Shown here: in pieces, positions 40,881 through 55,320 of the stretch
How the letters are laid out: every line of letters starts with the position of its first letter
Numbering within the stretch: the first letter of the stretch is position 1
NCBI GenBank assembly: GCA_963573385.1
Contig: CAUYLG010013823.1
Span: forward strand, 22,590-86,589
DNA: 64,000 nucleotides
DNA from: Cacajao melanocephalus
Lineage: Eukaryota; Chordata; Mammalia; Primates; Pitheciidae
Direction of reading: 5' to 3'
Made by a program: the position numbers and the translations under genes
Notes under the pieces: model-generated
What the model was told of the DNA's origin: nothing
The model's input: the letters and a program-made list of their open reading frames with translations, nothing else
Databases searched by the model: none

Positions 40881-42210
40881 TAACAGCGGTGCTTGTCATC
40901 ATCACAGATGAGGTGACTGAGGAGAGAAAAGCCTGTGCTGTTTCTAAAGGTGGCTTTGCGTTGGTTTTTGTTTCTGTGTGATGGGGGAGGGGTGGACTGG
41001 GGAGGTATGAATCTGGCTGTGTCTGGAGCAATAGTGCCCTATTTTCCAACCCCCTCTCAGGGCCACCTTCCTGATACTGTCCACAAACAAGAAGGGGTCT
41101 GTCCAGGCTGGAGGACCCCAGAACCTCATGGCAGGCCTGGGGAGGCAAGGCGGCAGTGCTGGAATGAAGGAAGAGGCATGGAGGAGAAGCTGGGCAGGGG
41201 ATTGTCTACGGTTGTCCAAAAAGAGAAAAAAAGCTATTTCTCGGCCCTTTGCCTTTAGTGCTTGCCTGGAGACGCCACTGTTAGGGTCCCGAACCAGTCC
41301 CACAATCTAGAAACCCTCCCTCCCCACCTCGTAGACACAGCCAGAGTCATGGCATGGGCACCGCATGAGCCTACACAAGCAACACACAGGCCTCCCCAGG
41401 CCAGGACCCTGCCAGCCCTCAGGAGGGGAGGCGCCACCTGGTTTCTGGAGCCTCAGGCCTCCCTCACCCTCTGCAGGACGCTTCCTCTTGGACATGGTGT
41501 CCCCAGGCTTGGCAGCAGCTACCCCTCCTTTGCCTCATTGCCCCCCTGGCTCATTGCCTCTCTCTTTCCCTGGAGCCTCCAGCTAACCGGTCACCGCGTC
41601 TGGCAGCGTTGCTCCTAAGCTGGCTTTGCTTTCCTAGTTTACTCCTGGTCTCGGCCCCCTTCAGACTTCACCTGGATCAGAGAAGCGCTCCTGAGTAATG
41701 TCCCGTCCCAGGCTGACCCTCTCTTGTCCATTCCTCCAGTAGGCGCTACAGTAATCTCAAAGGCAAGAAATTTGAGAACTAGAATAGTCCCCATCTCATG
41801 GGCTGAGTGACGGAAAGCCCAGCTCACCAGCTGGCAACGTCATCACCAAGCAGGGCCGGGACTGGGGCGAGTCTAGGGCTCACAACAGAAGGAGGTGCTC
41901 ACTCTCAGGGTCAGGCAAGGGCACCAAGGGCCTCCCAAGACCGTGTGCCCTGGGTACCTCCCTTGTCTCACCCACTGCGTTTCTTACTCTTCCTTCTGTG
42001 CGGTGTGAGGTCCTTTGACATCACCAGATTGTGACCTTTTGTTTATTGTGGAATCAAGAGAAAAATCTGAAACCTGCAGAATTATCTGCACAAAGATAGA
42101 TAGGCTTCTTGTTTGGAAATGGGGCTGGTTTACATTTTCACCTGAGTCTATTGGAGAAGACAGAAACCTGTTTGATGTTGCCTTAAATACAGTAAAAAGG
42201 TTGTGGTTGG
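40881..42210. other. Intergenic, no recognised element
   Basis: Unique, GC-richer sequence; no exon or RNA gene recognised. Confidence 0.45.
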
Positions 42211-42540
42211 GCTGGCACAGTGGCTTGCAACTGTAATCCCAGCACTTTGGGAGGCCAAGGCAGGAGCATCACTTGAGGCCAGGATGTTGAGGCTAGCCTG
42301 GGCAATGCAGCAAGACCCCGTCACAATTTTTTTTTAAAAATTAGCCAGGTATGGTGGCACATGCCTGTAGTCCCAGTTACTTGGCGGGGTGGTGGTGGGG
42401 GGGTGGGGGGGTTGGGGGGTGCTGATGTAGGAGGATTGCTTGAGCCCAAGAATTCAAGGTTGCAGTGAGCTAAGAGCACATCACTACACTCCAGCCTGGG
42501 CCACAGCATGAGACTATGTCTCAAAAAAAAAAAAAAAAAA
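42211..42540 (+). repeat. Alu SINE carrying a G-rich expansion
   Basis: Forward Alu with A18 tail. The usual linker after cagctacttggg is replaced by about 40 bases of G with a few T (42383-42421). Confidence 0.93.
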
Positions 42541-44519
<1,979 letters not shown>

Positions 44520-45012
44520 CATATCATCGTATTTAAAATATAGACCATAGGCAGACATCTGACTAATCAACATCTATAAAGCTTATACAGTTAAGTTGTC
44601 TAAAAACTTTTCTTAGGATCTTCTCATTGAGGAATTGGGGATTGTTTTAGATTTGGGGCTACCTGGTGTTTGGCCAGGCAGTAAGTCGTAGCCTGGTTTG
44701 TGAGGCCTGAGTCCGCTTGCACTTTCTGATGTGTTCTTAAGGTGGAGCCTGATGCTAGGTGTTCACTGCATCTTCCTCGCTAGACAGTAACTTCCCAAAG
44801 GCAGGGCTGTCCTTTTATAACCCACAAACCCAGCATTTTCTCCTGTGCTGTTGGGAAGATTTGCTGGCCTTTCTTCTCTGGACCTCATTTTCCTTGTCTC
44901 CAGGATGAGGAGTTTGGACAAAATGATTAGTAAGGATCCATCCTGACTTTAATTTTCTCTAAATTTTTGCTTTTGGATTGAGTATATATTTTGCTTCAAA
45001 TGAAAGCTCTTG

Positions 45013-45246
45013 CCAGGCATGGTGGCTCATGCCTGTAGTCAGCACTTTAGAAGGCACTAAGGATGGAGAATGGCTTGAGACCAGGCATTTGAGACCAGCA
45101 TGGGCAACTAGTGAGCCCCTGTGTCTACAAAAAGAAAAATTAACCAGCCATGGCAGTGCTGCCTGTAGTTAGTCAGAGCTACTTGAGAGGCTGAGATGGG
45201 ATGATTGCTTGAGCCTGGGCAACAGAGCAAGACTCTTGCAGGGAAA
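45013..45246 (+). repeat. Internally deleted Alu SINE
   Basis: Degenerate forward Alu flanked by aaagctcttgc. Parts of both monomers are missing. Confidence 0.85.
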
Positions 45247-46462
45247 AAAGCTCTTGCGTGTGGTCAGGGTGGGATGGGAATCAGGAAGTGATCCCAGATT
45301 GGAGGTAGGAAGGAGGCAGATTCCTGGCTGCCCATGGCACTGGGCAACTCTGGATTAGATGAAACTTGAGACATTTTAAACACTTATTTTAAATTAACCG
45401 ATTTATTCACCCACTTACCTCTTCATATAAGCAAGCTCTGCCAAACATGTATTACACCAAGCACTGTGCTGGGCCTGGAGAGGACTAAGCCACAGCCCTC
45501 TTTCCAGGAGCTCAGCAGTAGGTGTCAGCATACAGAAGGCCCTTAACTCAGGGGGAGGGAGAGAGGAGGAGAATGGAAGATTTCCCTGAAGACGGTATCA
45601 TTTGAGTTGATTTTTGGTGAACCAGTAAGAATTTCCCAGCTAAACAGGGATTGGGGACTGGAGAACACTCTAGGAGAGGAAATCATGAGCATGGGCTAGG
45701 AGGTTAGAAGAAACAGTATGTTCTGGAAACGATAAAGTGTGGAGCTGGGGGCCTGGAAAGGTCCAGCAAGGCCCCAAAAGGACAGAAAGCAAAGGTGGGG
45801 AATGAGGTCAGTGCAGCAGGGCAGCAGCAGGCGGCCCCTCTGGGAGTGGCAGGAGATGGAGAGGAATGGCTGGTGGCACTGTGAAGGCAAGGCAGGCTGG
45901 GCGGGGCTTGCGCTAGGTTGCGGGCCCGGGTAAGTCTGTGGACAGAACCACCTGGGGCAGGACCGTGGTCTGAGCACCCAGGAAAGGCCCCTACCCGAGA
46001 TCCTCCTGTCACTAGCTGCCGTGGGCTGGCTTCCACCATTAGAGGAGTGTTTGGCCAAAAGAATGCGACTCTAGGGGTCCTGTGAGAGGGCATTCTCAGG
46101 AAAGTGGGACACAATGACCTCTTTTTTATGTGTTGTTCTATGGGGTCAGAGCAAAATGTATGTGCTAGTGGGAGGTGGGGAGCCGGCCTTGGAGTAAACC
46201 TTGAGGGCATTAAGAGAAACACTGCTCTGGGCTCGAGGCTCAGTTAGGATGCCTCAAGGTAGGCAGTTGCGGGGGGGCTGTTCGAGGGCACGAGGTGCCC
46301 CACGTTCACAAACAAGGGTGGTGGGGAGGGAGATGACGAGGGGAAGAGAACCTCAGAAGAGTTAGAAGGGTCTGGGAAGCAGGTGTGCATTCTCCATGAG
46401 TTAGCCTGGGCGTGCCAATCATCAAGGACTTTGCTGGAAGTGATTGGGTACAATTGGTGTAC
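45247..46462. other. Intergenic, no recognised element
   Basis: Mostly unique; ancient-repeat resemblance near 45440-45520 (caagcactgtgctgggcctg). Confidence 0.4.
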
Positions 46463-46610
46463 ACATCAAAGAATATGGACTTGGGATCAGGTTGGCGTTG
46501 GAACTTCACAGTTTGTCCACATGACCCTGGCCAAGTTCTTCAACCTCTTGGAGCCTGTGTTTGTAAATGGTGCTGGTATTTACCTCTTAAGTTTCCAAGG
46601 ATTTAATAAC
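46463..46610 (+). repeat. MIR SINE
   Basis: Forward MIR: atggacttgggatcaggttg, accctggccaagttcttcaa, ttggagcctgtgtttgtaaa. Confidence 0.7.
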
Positions 46611-47628
46611 CCACAGTAAACACTTCATAGAGGGCATGTATTTGCTCACCTTTGACACCCTGCTCCGGCGTGTGGCCCCCGGCAGGTGATCAGAAAGGTC
46701 TGCTGGTTCGTTTGAAGAGGTGTGGCCTCTCACCCCAGCAACAATGTCTAGTCTCGACTCTCACCGTGGCAGTTAAAGTTTCTTGGGGGTCCTTTCCTAG
46801 GCACTGATGCTGACCACATAGCCCTGGTGTTCCTGTGTCTAGATCGAACAACTGGCAAAATCCACACTGACTGACCTGAAAAGTGGCTGACTTTTCATTC
46901 TCTGAATGCTTATGCAGAATGATGGTTTCTATTGTCAGAATCTCCGTGCCTTTTTATTTAAATATTCTCCTTCATGCCATTCACTTGAAAATATTCTCCC
47001 TCTCGTGGAACCTTATAGAACCGATTTCTGAGAATTTCTTACGAATTAATTTAAAAGCCATCATTAGTCAACAGGCTCTTTCTGGCTACGGGCAAGACTG
47101 CAGGGAAGACCTTTTCCTACAGGGACAGGACCCAGATGTATACTTAATAGTTGTGTCTTGGACCTGTTACTAAGTGAAGAGTGTTCTAGGAAAATGGGCC
47201 TGGACTGAGGTATAAGACTTACAGTCAACAGGCCGTCTCATTCCGAGTTTCAACCAGTACTCTGGCGGATAAACCACTTGTGGCTATTGAATTACTCTGG
47301 ATTACTCTGGCTAGTCTGTCTCAGAAGGAACATCCACAGCCAAGGCTAATGAGACAGTTGAAGAGAGAAATATTTTACCTGAGGTTTTTTGGTTTTTGTT
47401 TTTCTTTTTTTCTTTTTGCATGTGTGGATTACCACCATCTATCTCACCATGTTATCCCAGAAAGACTCCAATTTCATATAGAATGCACAGATGTTTAAAT
47501 AAAAAGTCATTTGAGTAGATAATTCTCACTAAAAGCTGAAAAATGAGAAATGACAATTCTAAATAAACTTTTTTGACATGTAAAATGACATACCCATAGT
47601 TACAGAAAATAAAAGAAGAATCAGGTTT
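46611..47628. other. Intergenic, no recognised element
   Basis: Unique sequence; no gene evidence. Confidence 0.45.
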
Positions 47629-47760
47629 GGGCTGGGCGAGGTGACTTACGCCTGTAATCCCAGCACTTTGGGAGGCCGAGGTGGGTGGGTCACGAGGTCA
47701 GAAGTTCAAGACCAGCCTAACATGGTGAAATCCCATCTCTACTAAAAAATACCAAATACA
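47629..47760 (+). repeat. 3'-truncated Alu SINE
   Basis: Forward Alu left monomer only, from gggctgggcgaggtgactta to ctactaaaaaatacc. Confidence 0.88.
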
Positions 47761-48474
47761 TAAATATCCTGCTGTGTGTTGTGCATAATAATTCATAAAT
47801 AAAATCAGGTTTGAATGTCCACAGGTTTCTAAAACTAAGCTCTGGCTTCACATCTGTTGAAAATCTTCAGCAGTTGGGGAAAATAGCTATATTTAAAAAT
47901 AAATATTGAATTTTGAGTTGAAAAGTTGATTTTCCTCCCTTGATGGAGACAGACTTTTTAAGCTACGGAGAACCCAAGTAGCCTTTCCATGGTCTTTCTT
48001 TCTACGTTGTCCAAGAGCCAACCCCAGTCAGCAATAACAGGGACTCGAGCTGTTCACCCTGATTCTGAGTTGGCTGAGCTTCCTGCTGCTTTCACACATT
48101 CTTCTTCTACCTCAGCTCCTCTTTGCTCATATTCTGTTCACTCCATTAACTAGCCCCAGCACTGGACTTAAGTATCAAATTGCTTACACAGTTATAATAT
48201 GTTTCATATTTTAAAGTATAGAAGTTTGTATTAAAGAAAAAACATAAATGGAAAGTTAAGCCATCCTGAACAAGAAAATTGTTTCTCTGTCTGTCTTTGG
48301 GCTAGGAAAAAAGAATGCTCCAAAGGAGTTACATAATCTTTTCCAAAGCAGGATGGACTGTATCCATCACACAAATTAGGATAAGAAGATGACACATTCT
48401 CCTTAAAGAAATCAGGCTTGAGCCTATACAAGCCATAACCAAATAGAAGATTTTTAAACAAAGGAGCACATATC
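47761..48474. other. Intergenic gap before the IL6ST 3' end
   Basis: Unique AT-rich sequence. It may still belong to the IL6ST 3' UTR if a more distal poly(A) site is used. Confidence 0.35.
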
Positions 48475-48491
48475 CCAAAGGTGACAGGTTA

Positions 48492-48497
48492 TTTATT
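48492..48497 (-). promoter_or_regulatory. Candidate distal IL6ST poly(A) signal
   Basis: TTTATT on the plus strand is AATAAA for IL6ST, within ataaatAAATAAC-type sequence about 5.15 kb after the stop. An alternative lies at 49146-49151. Chosen because sequence beyond it changes to ordinary intergenic composition; weak evidence. Confidence 0.3.
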
Positions 48498-49731
48498 TCT
48501 ATAAACTCACTCTGGTATGTATGTGAAGGACTTACTGTTGGCTGGCTTGTGGGCTTTTTGACTCACTGCATTTTTTTAGAAAAAAATCACAATGTGAAGG
48601 CACGCAAATCTAATAGTTGAGATTTTCTTTTCCTTCCAGGTGGACTGCTGACTGATTAGTTTCACATACTACTTAGTAACCTCAAGAGCGAGCAGGAGGA
48701 TGCCATGTATCAATCTGCTTCAGTCTTACCGCAACAAGGATGGAGACTCCAGCAGAGTAGGGTGGGCATAGACAGGCCACAAGATGGTGCAGCACCTCCA
48801 TACTTGGGCCCTTGACAACCAAGTAGGTTTCTTTTTTAAAAAAGTCCATTAGGAGGTAGGATGCTGGGATTTCAGACCTCAGCTATCGAACAGTAAATCT
48901 GGAAAACTGGTAAATAAATCTGCTATCTATCTCCATTCTATGTTATTAAGGCCAAGACAGTGTATTGGTTTTCTTTTAAATCCTATTCCATTATGTCAAA
49001 CATTTAAAAAGTCACAAAACCCACAATAAACACCTGGTTTACACTAAGATGCTTATTTACCTAACACCACTAATGATAAATGCTGTTACAAATATGCATA
49101 GTCGGATGATAGTAACCACATACAGAAAAAAATTCTGAACAAGAATTTATTAAAATTTACTTAAAGGATTAGAGCTGATATATAATAGAACATTTAAGAT
49201 AACATTTGGAGTTATGATGTCAATGTAAAAATGATAGCTGTGGTTACAATTGCAATTCACTGCAAAGGTAAAAATACATACTATACTCTAGACAAGCCTT
49301 CCAAATAAAGTTAGAGTAGATGGGGTAACACAGCAAGTGAACATGAAAGGATTGCACTTAGAAGAAAATGGGACATAGCTAGAATATAAAAAAGAGACAT
49401 ACCTAATGCTAATCACTGCATTGTCCTACTAGCAAATTGCACATTTTTAGAGTATAATCAATACACACAAACATTGAAACTAGAGAATTTTCAAATATCT
49501 ACCTTTACAATATCCCTTTGTTTCTGACACATCACATTATGGTATTAATGTACCAGCACTTGAAACCTGTAGTTATCATTCAGACAAAGCTTGTGTTCAA
49601 GAGATAAAAAAAAAACATCTATCACTTTTGGCCTTAAATGCATTTCATCATGATCCATCAACTTTAATAAAATGGGTAATGAAGTTAAACTAACCAGTTT
49701 GTATACTGACTGAAAAAAAGCCCTTTAGGAG

Positions 49732-50034
49732 CAGGCCAGGCAAGGTAGCTCACGCCTGTAATCCCAGCACTTTGGGAGGCCAAGGTGGGGAGATCACCTG
49801 AGGTCAGGAGTTCGAGACTAGTCTGACCAACATGGTGAAACCCCCATCTCTACTAAAAATACAATTAGCCAGGCGTGGTGGCACATGTCTGTAATCCCAG
49901 CTACTCGGGAGGCTGAGGCAGGAGAATTGCCTGAACCCAAGAGGTGGAAGGTTGTGGTGAGCCGAGGTCGTGCCATTGCACGCCACCCTGGGCAACAAGA
50001 GCAAAACTCCATTTCAAAAAAAAAAAAAAAATAG
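49732..50034 (+). repeat. Alu SINE in the IL6ST 3' UTR (antisense to it)
   Basis: Complete Alu on the plus strand, so the gp130 mRNA would carry it as reverse Alu with a U-rich head. Confidence 0.93.
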
Positions 50035-53000
50035 AAACAAATGAATAATAGAAGAGCTCACCCTGTGCTGCCACCTTTTAATTTTTAATGCAATGTATAT
50101 GAGACTATCATGCTGATGCACATACTAGCAGCATGTATGATGGAAAAAACAGGTTAATGCAAAAGATAATACACTTGGCTTTGTAAAGTTTTGTTTTGAC
50201 TTTTATCTGTCAGAATTCTGTTTAAGTCTGAAAAGGAACTGCTGCCAAGGACCAGTCCAAAGAAGAATTAGGCTGTACGCCTGCTAGTTCAGACCTTCTT
50301 TAAAATCTATGACAATGCCCAATTTTAGGCTAACCCTAAAACACTTGCCATTTTATTACTCCATATTTTTAATTTACAGTAAAGTATAAACAAACATTTT
50401 TTAGAAAGTAATCTTATCTGAGTAATATAATCTAACAATACCTATAATAGAAAGCTATCCCAGTAAATTTTTTTTGAACAATTGAGCTTTTGTCTTATGT
50501 ATCTTATAACTTTGATATTTTACTCATCTCAACAAAATAAACTCCATTGAAACAGAAGTGTATGGTTTAGGAATATGCTCTTAATAACAACTGAGCAAAA
50601 TTAGAATGATGTGGACTACAACAGAATGAAGGACGATCTCTCCTGCTTGATTTACTTGATTGATATGTCAGTAAACAAATATTTTAGGGAATTCTATAAG
50701 ATTATTCTACTTCTACATTTGCATGTCATGGTTTTAACTAGTTAAGTGGGTAGAAAAAAGACATTTTTAATTGTCTGATTTCCATTACTCAAACTAGATG
50801 CTCTACTTTAAATATGAGCTTTAATAAATGTTTTGTAAGTATACTTAACTAATCTTTAACTTCACATTAAGAGCTAGGGTCATTCGATGACTTCATGTGG
50901 TAAAATCCCTTATCAGGGAATAAGGCTGAAATTAAATGAACAATCAGGTAGAGAAGAGATATTAACATAGAACATATTGCTTTTTTCCCCTGCTGCTACT
51001 CAAATGTTGAGTATGTTCCCAAGTGCTGATTAATCCATATTAAAAAAAGATAGGATTAAAATTTTAGGTTTTAATGGTACAAAGTGTGAAGTTTTAAGTT
51101 TTCTAGTAATTATTCAGTATTATCCCTTTGAGAGATGAGGGTAGGATACCACAGACACCATAACTGACATTATAATATCAATACATGTGACATTTGGGTC
51201 CTTTTTTTTTAAACCCTAAAGGGAGCAACTGCAGAAGCAGTTAAGTGAACTAGTTTTGTCCACAAAAGGTTTTCTGATGTGCTAGTAGTATTACTTTAAT
51301 CAACACTTTAGACACTGAAGATTTAAAGTGATAAAGCCACTAACTTTATTAGACTAGTTTTTACATCAATAAACCAGATTTCTTTGCCTACCTAAAATAC
51401 AATTTACATGCATCATAGATTATTCTAAGACATGCTAGGGAAAGTAATTTTGAATGTGAAACAAGTTTTACGATTTATTTTCTCCTTAGGGCAGAAAATG
51501 TACATTATGTATTAGTGCTAAAATATATATTCATTTCCAGAATGAATTTTTGCACAGTAATCATATATCCATTTAATATATATAAAGTGCTCTTGGGGAT
51601 GGGGGCATTCACTCACTGTACCATGTTTTATACAGGCTTCAACATGCAAATTTCTTTCTATCATGGCCTTCAATGATCCTCTGTTCTCATTTCCTTGGAT
51701 CATGAGTTCACGCTGTATAACTGACCCTGAAATGTACAAACTTCACACTACAATATTCTTCATGACACTGTTGAGAAAAGTTGCAGCTGAACATTACAAT
51801 CATGTGACTTATTTTAAGAAAATGGAAAAGGTCTAAATTTCCTGACACACATAGCAAGACAAATCCAGCCCAGCCTCTGATGATCAATTTAAACGATGGC
51901 GATGCCATTATCTTTTTGTGTGAATTTGGGTCTCTCTATCCCTATACTTCTCTGTGCCTGATTTACCTCATCTACTTTGAATTCGTCATTCTATTAATCT
52001 ACTTTTGCCTGAAGTGAGAAACTGGATATATCAGAGTAAAGCATCTACTTTGTTTCATAAAGAAGATCATGTATGTGAAAGAACTTTGAAAGGATCAGGC
52101 ATTATATAAATGTAAGAATATAAAAGATAAACAGGAAGTCTAATGTGAATAATATTCTGAGAGTAAAAAGTATAATTACATTTCAATTATAAATGTATAC
52201 CAAGTTTTCTTAGCTTTTTATGCTCCAATAACCTCTAGAAACGATTCTAAGCCTGCCTGGTTTTTGTAACTTAAATATGGCAGAAAAACCTGTTTCCTCT
52301 GAATTCACTTGATAGCAGTAGTCAGTCACTAATAACGCTTGTTAATTTCCTCTTACCTTCTTAGCTCCTATATTTAGCCTCGGCCTTCATGTCACATGTG
52401 GTGATTAGGGGACAGCATTAAGTACACTAGTGGCTTCAGCACTAAACTCAAGGCCTGCGCCACTTCTTCCCTGAAGAAAAAAGGTTTTAAAAATGTAGAA
52501 CTAAGTTCCACCCTACCTCAGAACTGCAGATTATTAAAATACCACCTCTATATTAAGTGTCTCTACAATAAGGGTATTTGCTAAGATCAAGATGTACATT
52601 TTTGGGGTTTCTGTTTTGTTTTGGTAAACATTGCCCAAGACCTCTTAGTTTGCTTCAAACATTTACTAAAAAAAAATTTAATCTTTGCCTACTTAAAAAT
52701 AATAAAAAAAAATACTCAAAACACAATTTAAGCTGAAGATATATACTGAATAAAGTGCTTCATCTACCCAATTCTCTGAAGACTTAAGAAAGGTCAATGA
52801 TGTTTATATATAAACATTAACAATTTAAGCCTTTAAAAATGGTAAATTTTTAAATGCTTGAGATAGTTTGGGGGACCCTTAGCTCTTGTCATGGCATTCT
52901 GTTGAGTTTGTAAAATGGATCTTTAAAGAAGCTGTCAATAATAAGCAAATTTTTGAAAACTAGTGAGATTACTGATTATTGATGAATAAAAAATGTAATC

Positions 53001-53647
53001 TGCCAAGTTAAAGCTCTAGAATTCCTCTTCTCCAGTAATAACTGGCAGCATTACTACCATCGGAAGGGACCTACAGAATATTGTGTACATTGATATACAC
53101 AAGACGCTACTCCTTTTTTTTTTTAATCGGATTACGAAAATGGGGCTCATATAGTTTTGGTCTATGGACCTCTTTTTAAGTTACTTTAGCTGAAGTAGAT
53201 GATCTAGACCTTGCTCCTCTAATCTTTTATATTAACTGTCCCTAAGCCACTTTGATGACTATTCTAATCAAAATCAGTATAGCTGTGCTCACTAAGTATA
53301 TTCCTGCTTCTTATTTAAATACTTTGTTTTCTATGTAGCAAAACAAAAAGTTTTACTTTATAAATTTCAGGTAAGCTTTCTATTTTTCTTCAGTGCAAAC
53401 ATCCTGAAACAGCACAAAATTATTTAGCTAGTCTGAGGATAAAGTCAGTTTATGTAGTGCTTAACGTAGAATCCCAGATATTCTGGAATGGAAATAGCTC
53501 ATGTAAATGTTCAGTTCATTTTTGTCCTTAAGGGCAAATGATCATCTTCACAGAGTGAAGACTTTTTAAAATCTGAATTCACAGATAAAACAGTTTTAGC
53601 TTTACTCTTACAGGTACTGCTGAAGTGTAACAGGAACCGCTAGTCCT

Positions 53648-54385
53648 TCACTGAGGCATGTAGCCGCCTTGCCGTACAGTCTGTGGTAAGTAACTTTTAG
53701 GCATTCCTTCATCAATCGCAGCCTCCATCCCAACTGTTTCAAATCTTTCTACTTGTCCCTCAGTACCTGGACCAAAAGCATCTGCTGCAGAAACTTCCTG
53801 AAACATTTTCATTTGCCCAGATCCACAGGATTGTGAAATATTATCTGAAATCTGTTGTTTAAGTCTAACAAAATCTTCCTCATTGACTGATGAAACTTGC
53901 TTTGACCTTTCAAAATGTGAAATATCTGGACTGGATTCATGCTGACTGCAGTTCTGTTTGAAGTACTGTTGCCTGGGCAAAATGCCATCACCACCATCTA
54001 CATGATCTACTAATTGAAGATCTTCTGGCCGCTCCTCTGAATCTAACAAGGGCTGGGTGGACTCGGATCTTGAGAAGACTTGGACTGATGGAACCTGATG
54101 TCTGTAGCCACTGTGTACCACAGTAGAATACTGGACAGTGCTCGAAGTGTTTTGTGAAGACTCATTTTCATCACTGCTAGAAATGCTTGGCCTAGAAGAT
54201 GACATGCATGAAGACCCCCCAATACCACTGCTGTGTCCTTCGGTATTAATTTTTTCCTTTTTGAATAGGTCCAGTGATTTCAGATCTTCTGGAAAAGGCT
54301 TTTTGTCATTTGCTTCTATTTCCACAACACTTACATCAGTGAAATTGCCATCTGAATACATTTGATCTTTTGAATTAAAATTGTG
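53648..54385 (-). CDS. IL6ST: IL6ST terminal coding exon: gp130 cytoplasmic tail
   Basis: The exon starts after acceptor ctttcttag (complement of 54386 onward) with HNFNSKDQMYSDGN and runs 245 codons to TGA (53648-53650). Signalling motifs in order are VQYSTVV (SHP2/SOCS3 site), GYRHQ, QYFKQ, SYLPQ and GYMPQ (the four Y-x-x-Q STAT3 sites), plus a Ser-rich block (MSSSRPSISSS) and the di-leucine internalisation motif in STQPLLDSEE. Two substitutions from human are apparent, SDNIS (human SDHIS) and AAIDEG (human AATDEG); no signalling tyrosine is altered. The Met at 54361 is internal, not a start. Confidence 0.98.
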   Translation of the reverse strand, partial: HNFNSKDQMYSDGNFTDVSVVEIEANDKKPFPEDLKSLDLFKKEKINTEGHSSGIGGSSCMSSSRPSISSSDENESSQNTSSTVQYSTVVHSGYRHQVPSVQVFSRSESTQPLLDSEERPEDLQLVDHVDGGDGILPRQQYFKQNCSQHESSPDISHFERSKQVSSVNEEDFVRLKQQISDNISQSCGSGQMKMFQEVSAADAFGPGTEGQVERFETVGMEAAIDEGMPKSYLPQTVRQGGYMPQ

Positions 54386-55238
54386 CTAAGAAAGAAAGAA
54401 AATTTATTATTTATGGGATATGTTCATTTAGAAACTCTCAGATGTATATGGCAAATATTTGTTAAAGCCACAGAGCTAATGCATCTCTGAAACTTTCCAG
54501 TCACTTTCAGTGGTACAGAAATGACCCACATTGTCACTAAGCCAATGTCAACCACCCAAAATGCAGACACTGTAAAATGAGTCTAAGTAGTCTAAATCAA
54601 TATTGTTGGTGTTACATTTTGATAAGCTAATGGTCTACAAACAGTATTTAATATTTCATGCCTAGACTAGGCAGCCTAGGATTAACTGGACAGAAAACTA
54701 GAAAATATTAAGAAAATCAAACCTGAAGAATGGAGATTTCGTGGAATATAAAAATATACAACACATTTTAATCTGTTAATATAAATATAAACTTTAAGGA
54801 CTATCGGAGGATAATAAATACAAACAATTTCCCCTTTGGGGCATATTTAAAATTCAGAGTTTAGTGTAGGTTCCCAGAGATCATTTCATCAGTGTTAAAA
54901 TGATAGACTTTTGAACTTGGTTGTAGTATTCAATCCAAAATGCTTGCTTTGAGACAGAATCACATAGCAGTTTTAGCACCTTAAGTTTACAGTTTGCAAG
55001 TTCAACTAAACATCTGTAATGTTTACTAAACAGAATTTAAAACATCAGAACAAATATGCTATGATGGTGATAAACCTCTAAAATGTGTCCTACATATTTT
55101 GATTAAAATTATCATTTATGTACTATTTTCACTTACTTTTTAATTCAGCTTGAATATCTTTTGGTACATTTGTAAATACTCAATATATATACTAACACGT
55201 CTGTATATTATAAACAACTCAAAAGCATTTTCTCTTAC
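54386..55238 (-). other. IL6ST intron between Box 1 and terminal exons
   Basis: 853 bases of unique AT-rich sequence with GT-AG borders; nothing else recognised. Confidence 0.85.
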
Positions 55239-55320
55239 CCTTGGAGGAGTGTGAGGTGACCACTGGGCAATATGACTTTTTGAAGGATCTGGAACATTAG
55301 GCCAGATGTGTTTTTTAATC
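55239..55320 (-). CDS. IL6ST: IL6ST exon: juxtamembrane Box 1 (JAK binding)
   Basis: The complement reads ...ctcttcag|GATTAAAAAACACATC and ends CCAAGG|gtaaga. It encodes (L)IKKHIWPNVPDPSKSHI through WSPHTPPR. Box 1 is W-P-N-V-P-D-P; the following Trp-Ser-Pro is part of the JAK1-binding region in gp130. The exon is 82 bp, phases 2 in and 0 out, the same as its IL31RA paralogue at 25282-25363. The sequence is identical to human as remembered. Confidence 0.97.

Larger units (their letters stand above)
48475..53647 (-). other. IL6ST: IL6ST 3' UTR (extent inferred)
   Basis: About 5 kb of AT-rich sequence follows the stop with no splice border or reading frame of note. It contains one Alu (49732-50034) lying antisense to the transcript. 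AATAAA hexamers on the minus strand (TTTATT on plus) occur at several points, including 49146-49151 and 48492-48497. The human IL6ST 3' UTR is several kb long, which favours a distal site, but the true end cannot be fixed from sequence alone. Confidence 0.55.

Noticed and set aside
45704..46222. 172-codon antisense intergenic frame
   Set aside because: Pro/Ser/Ala-rich with overlapping frames on both strands; typical of GC-rich non-coding DNA.
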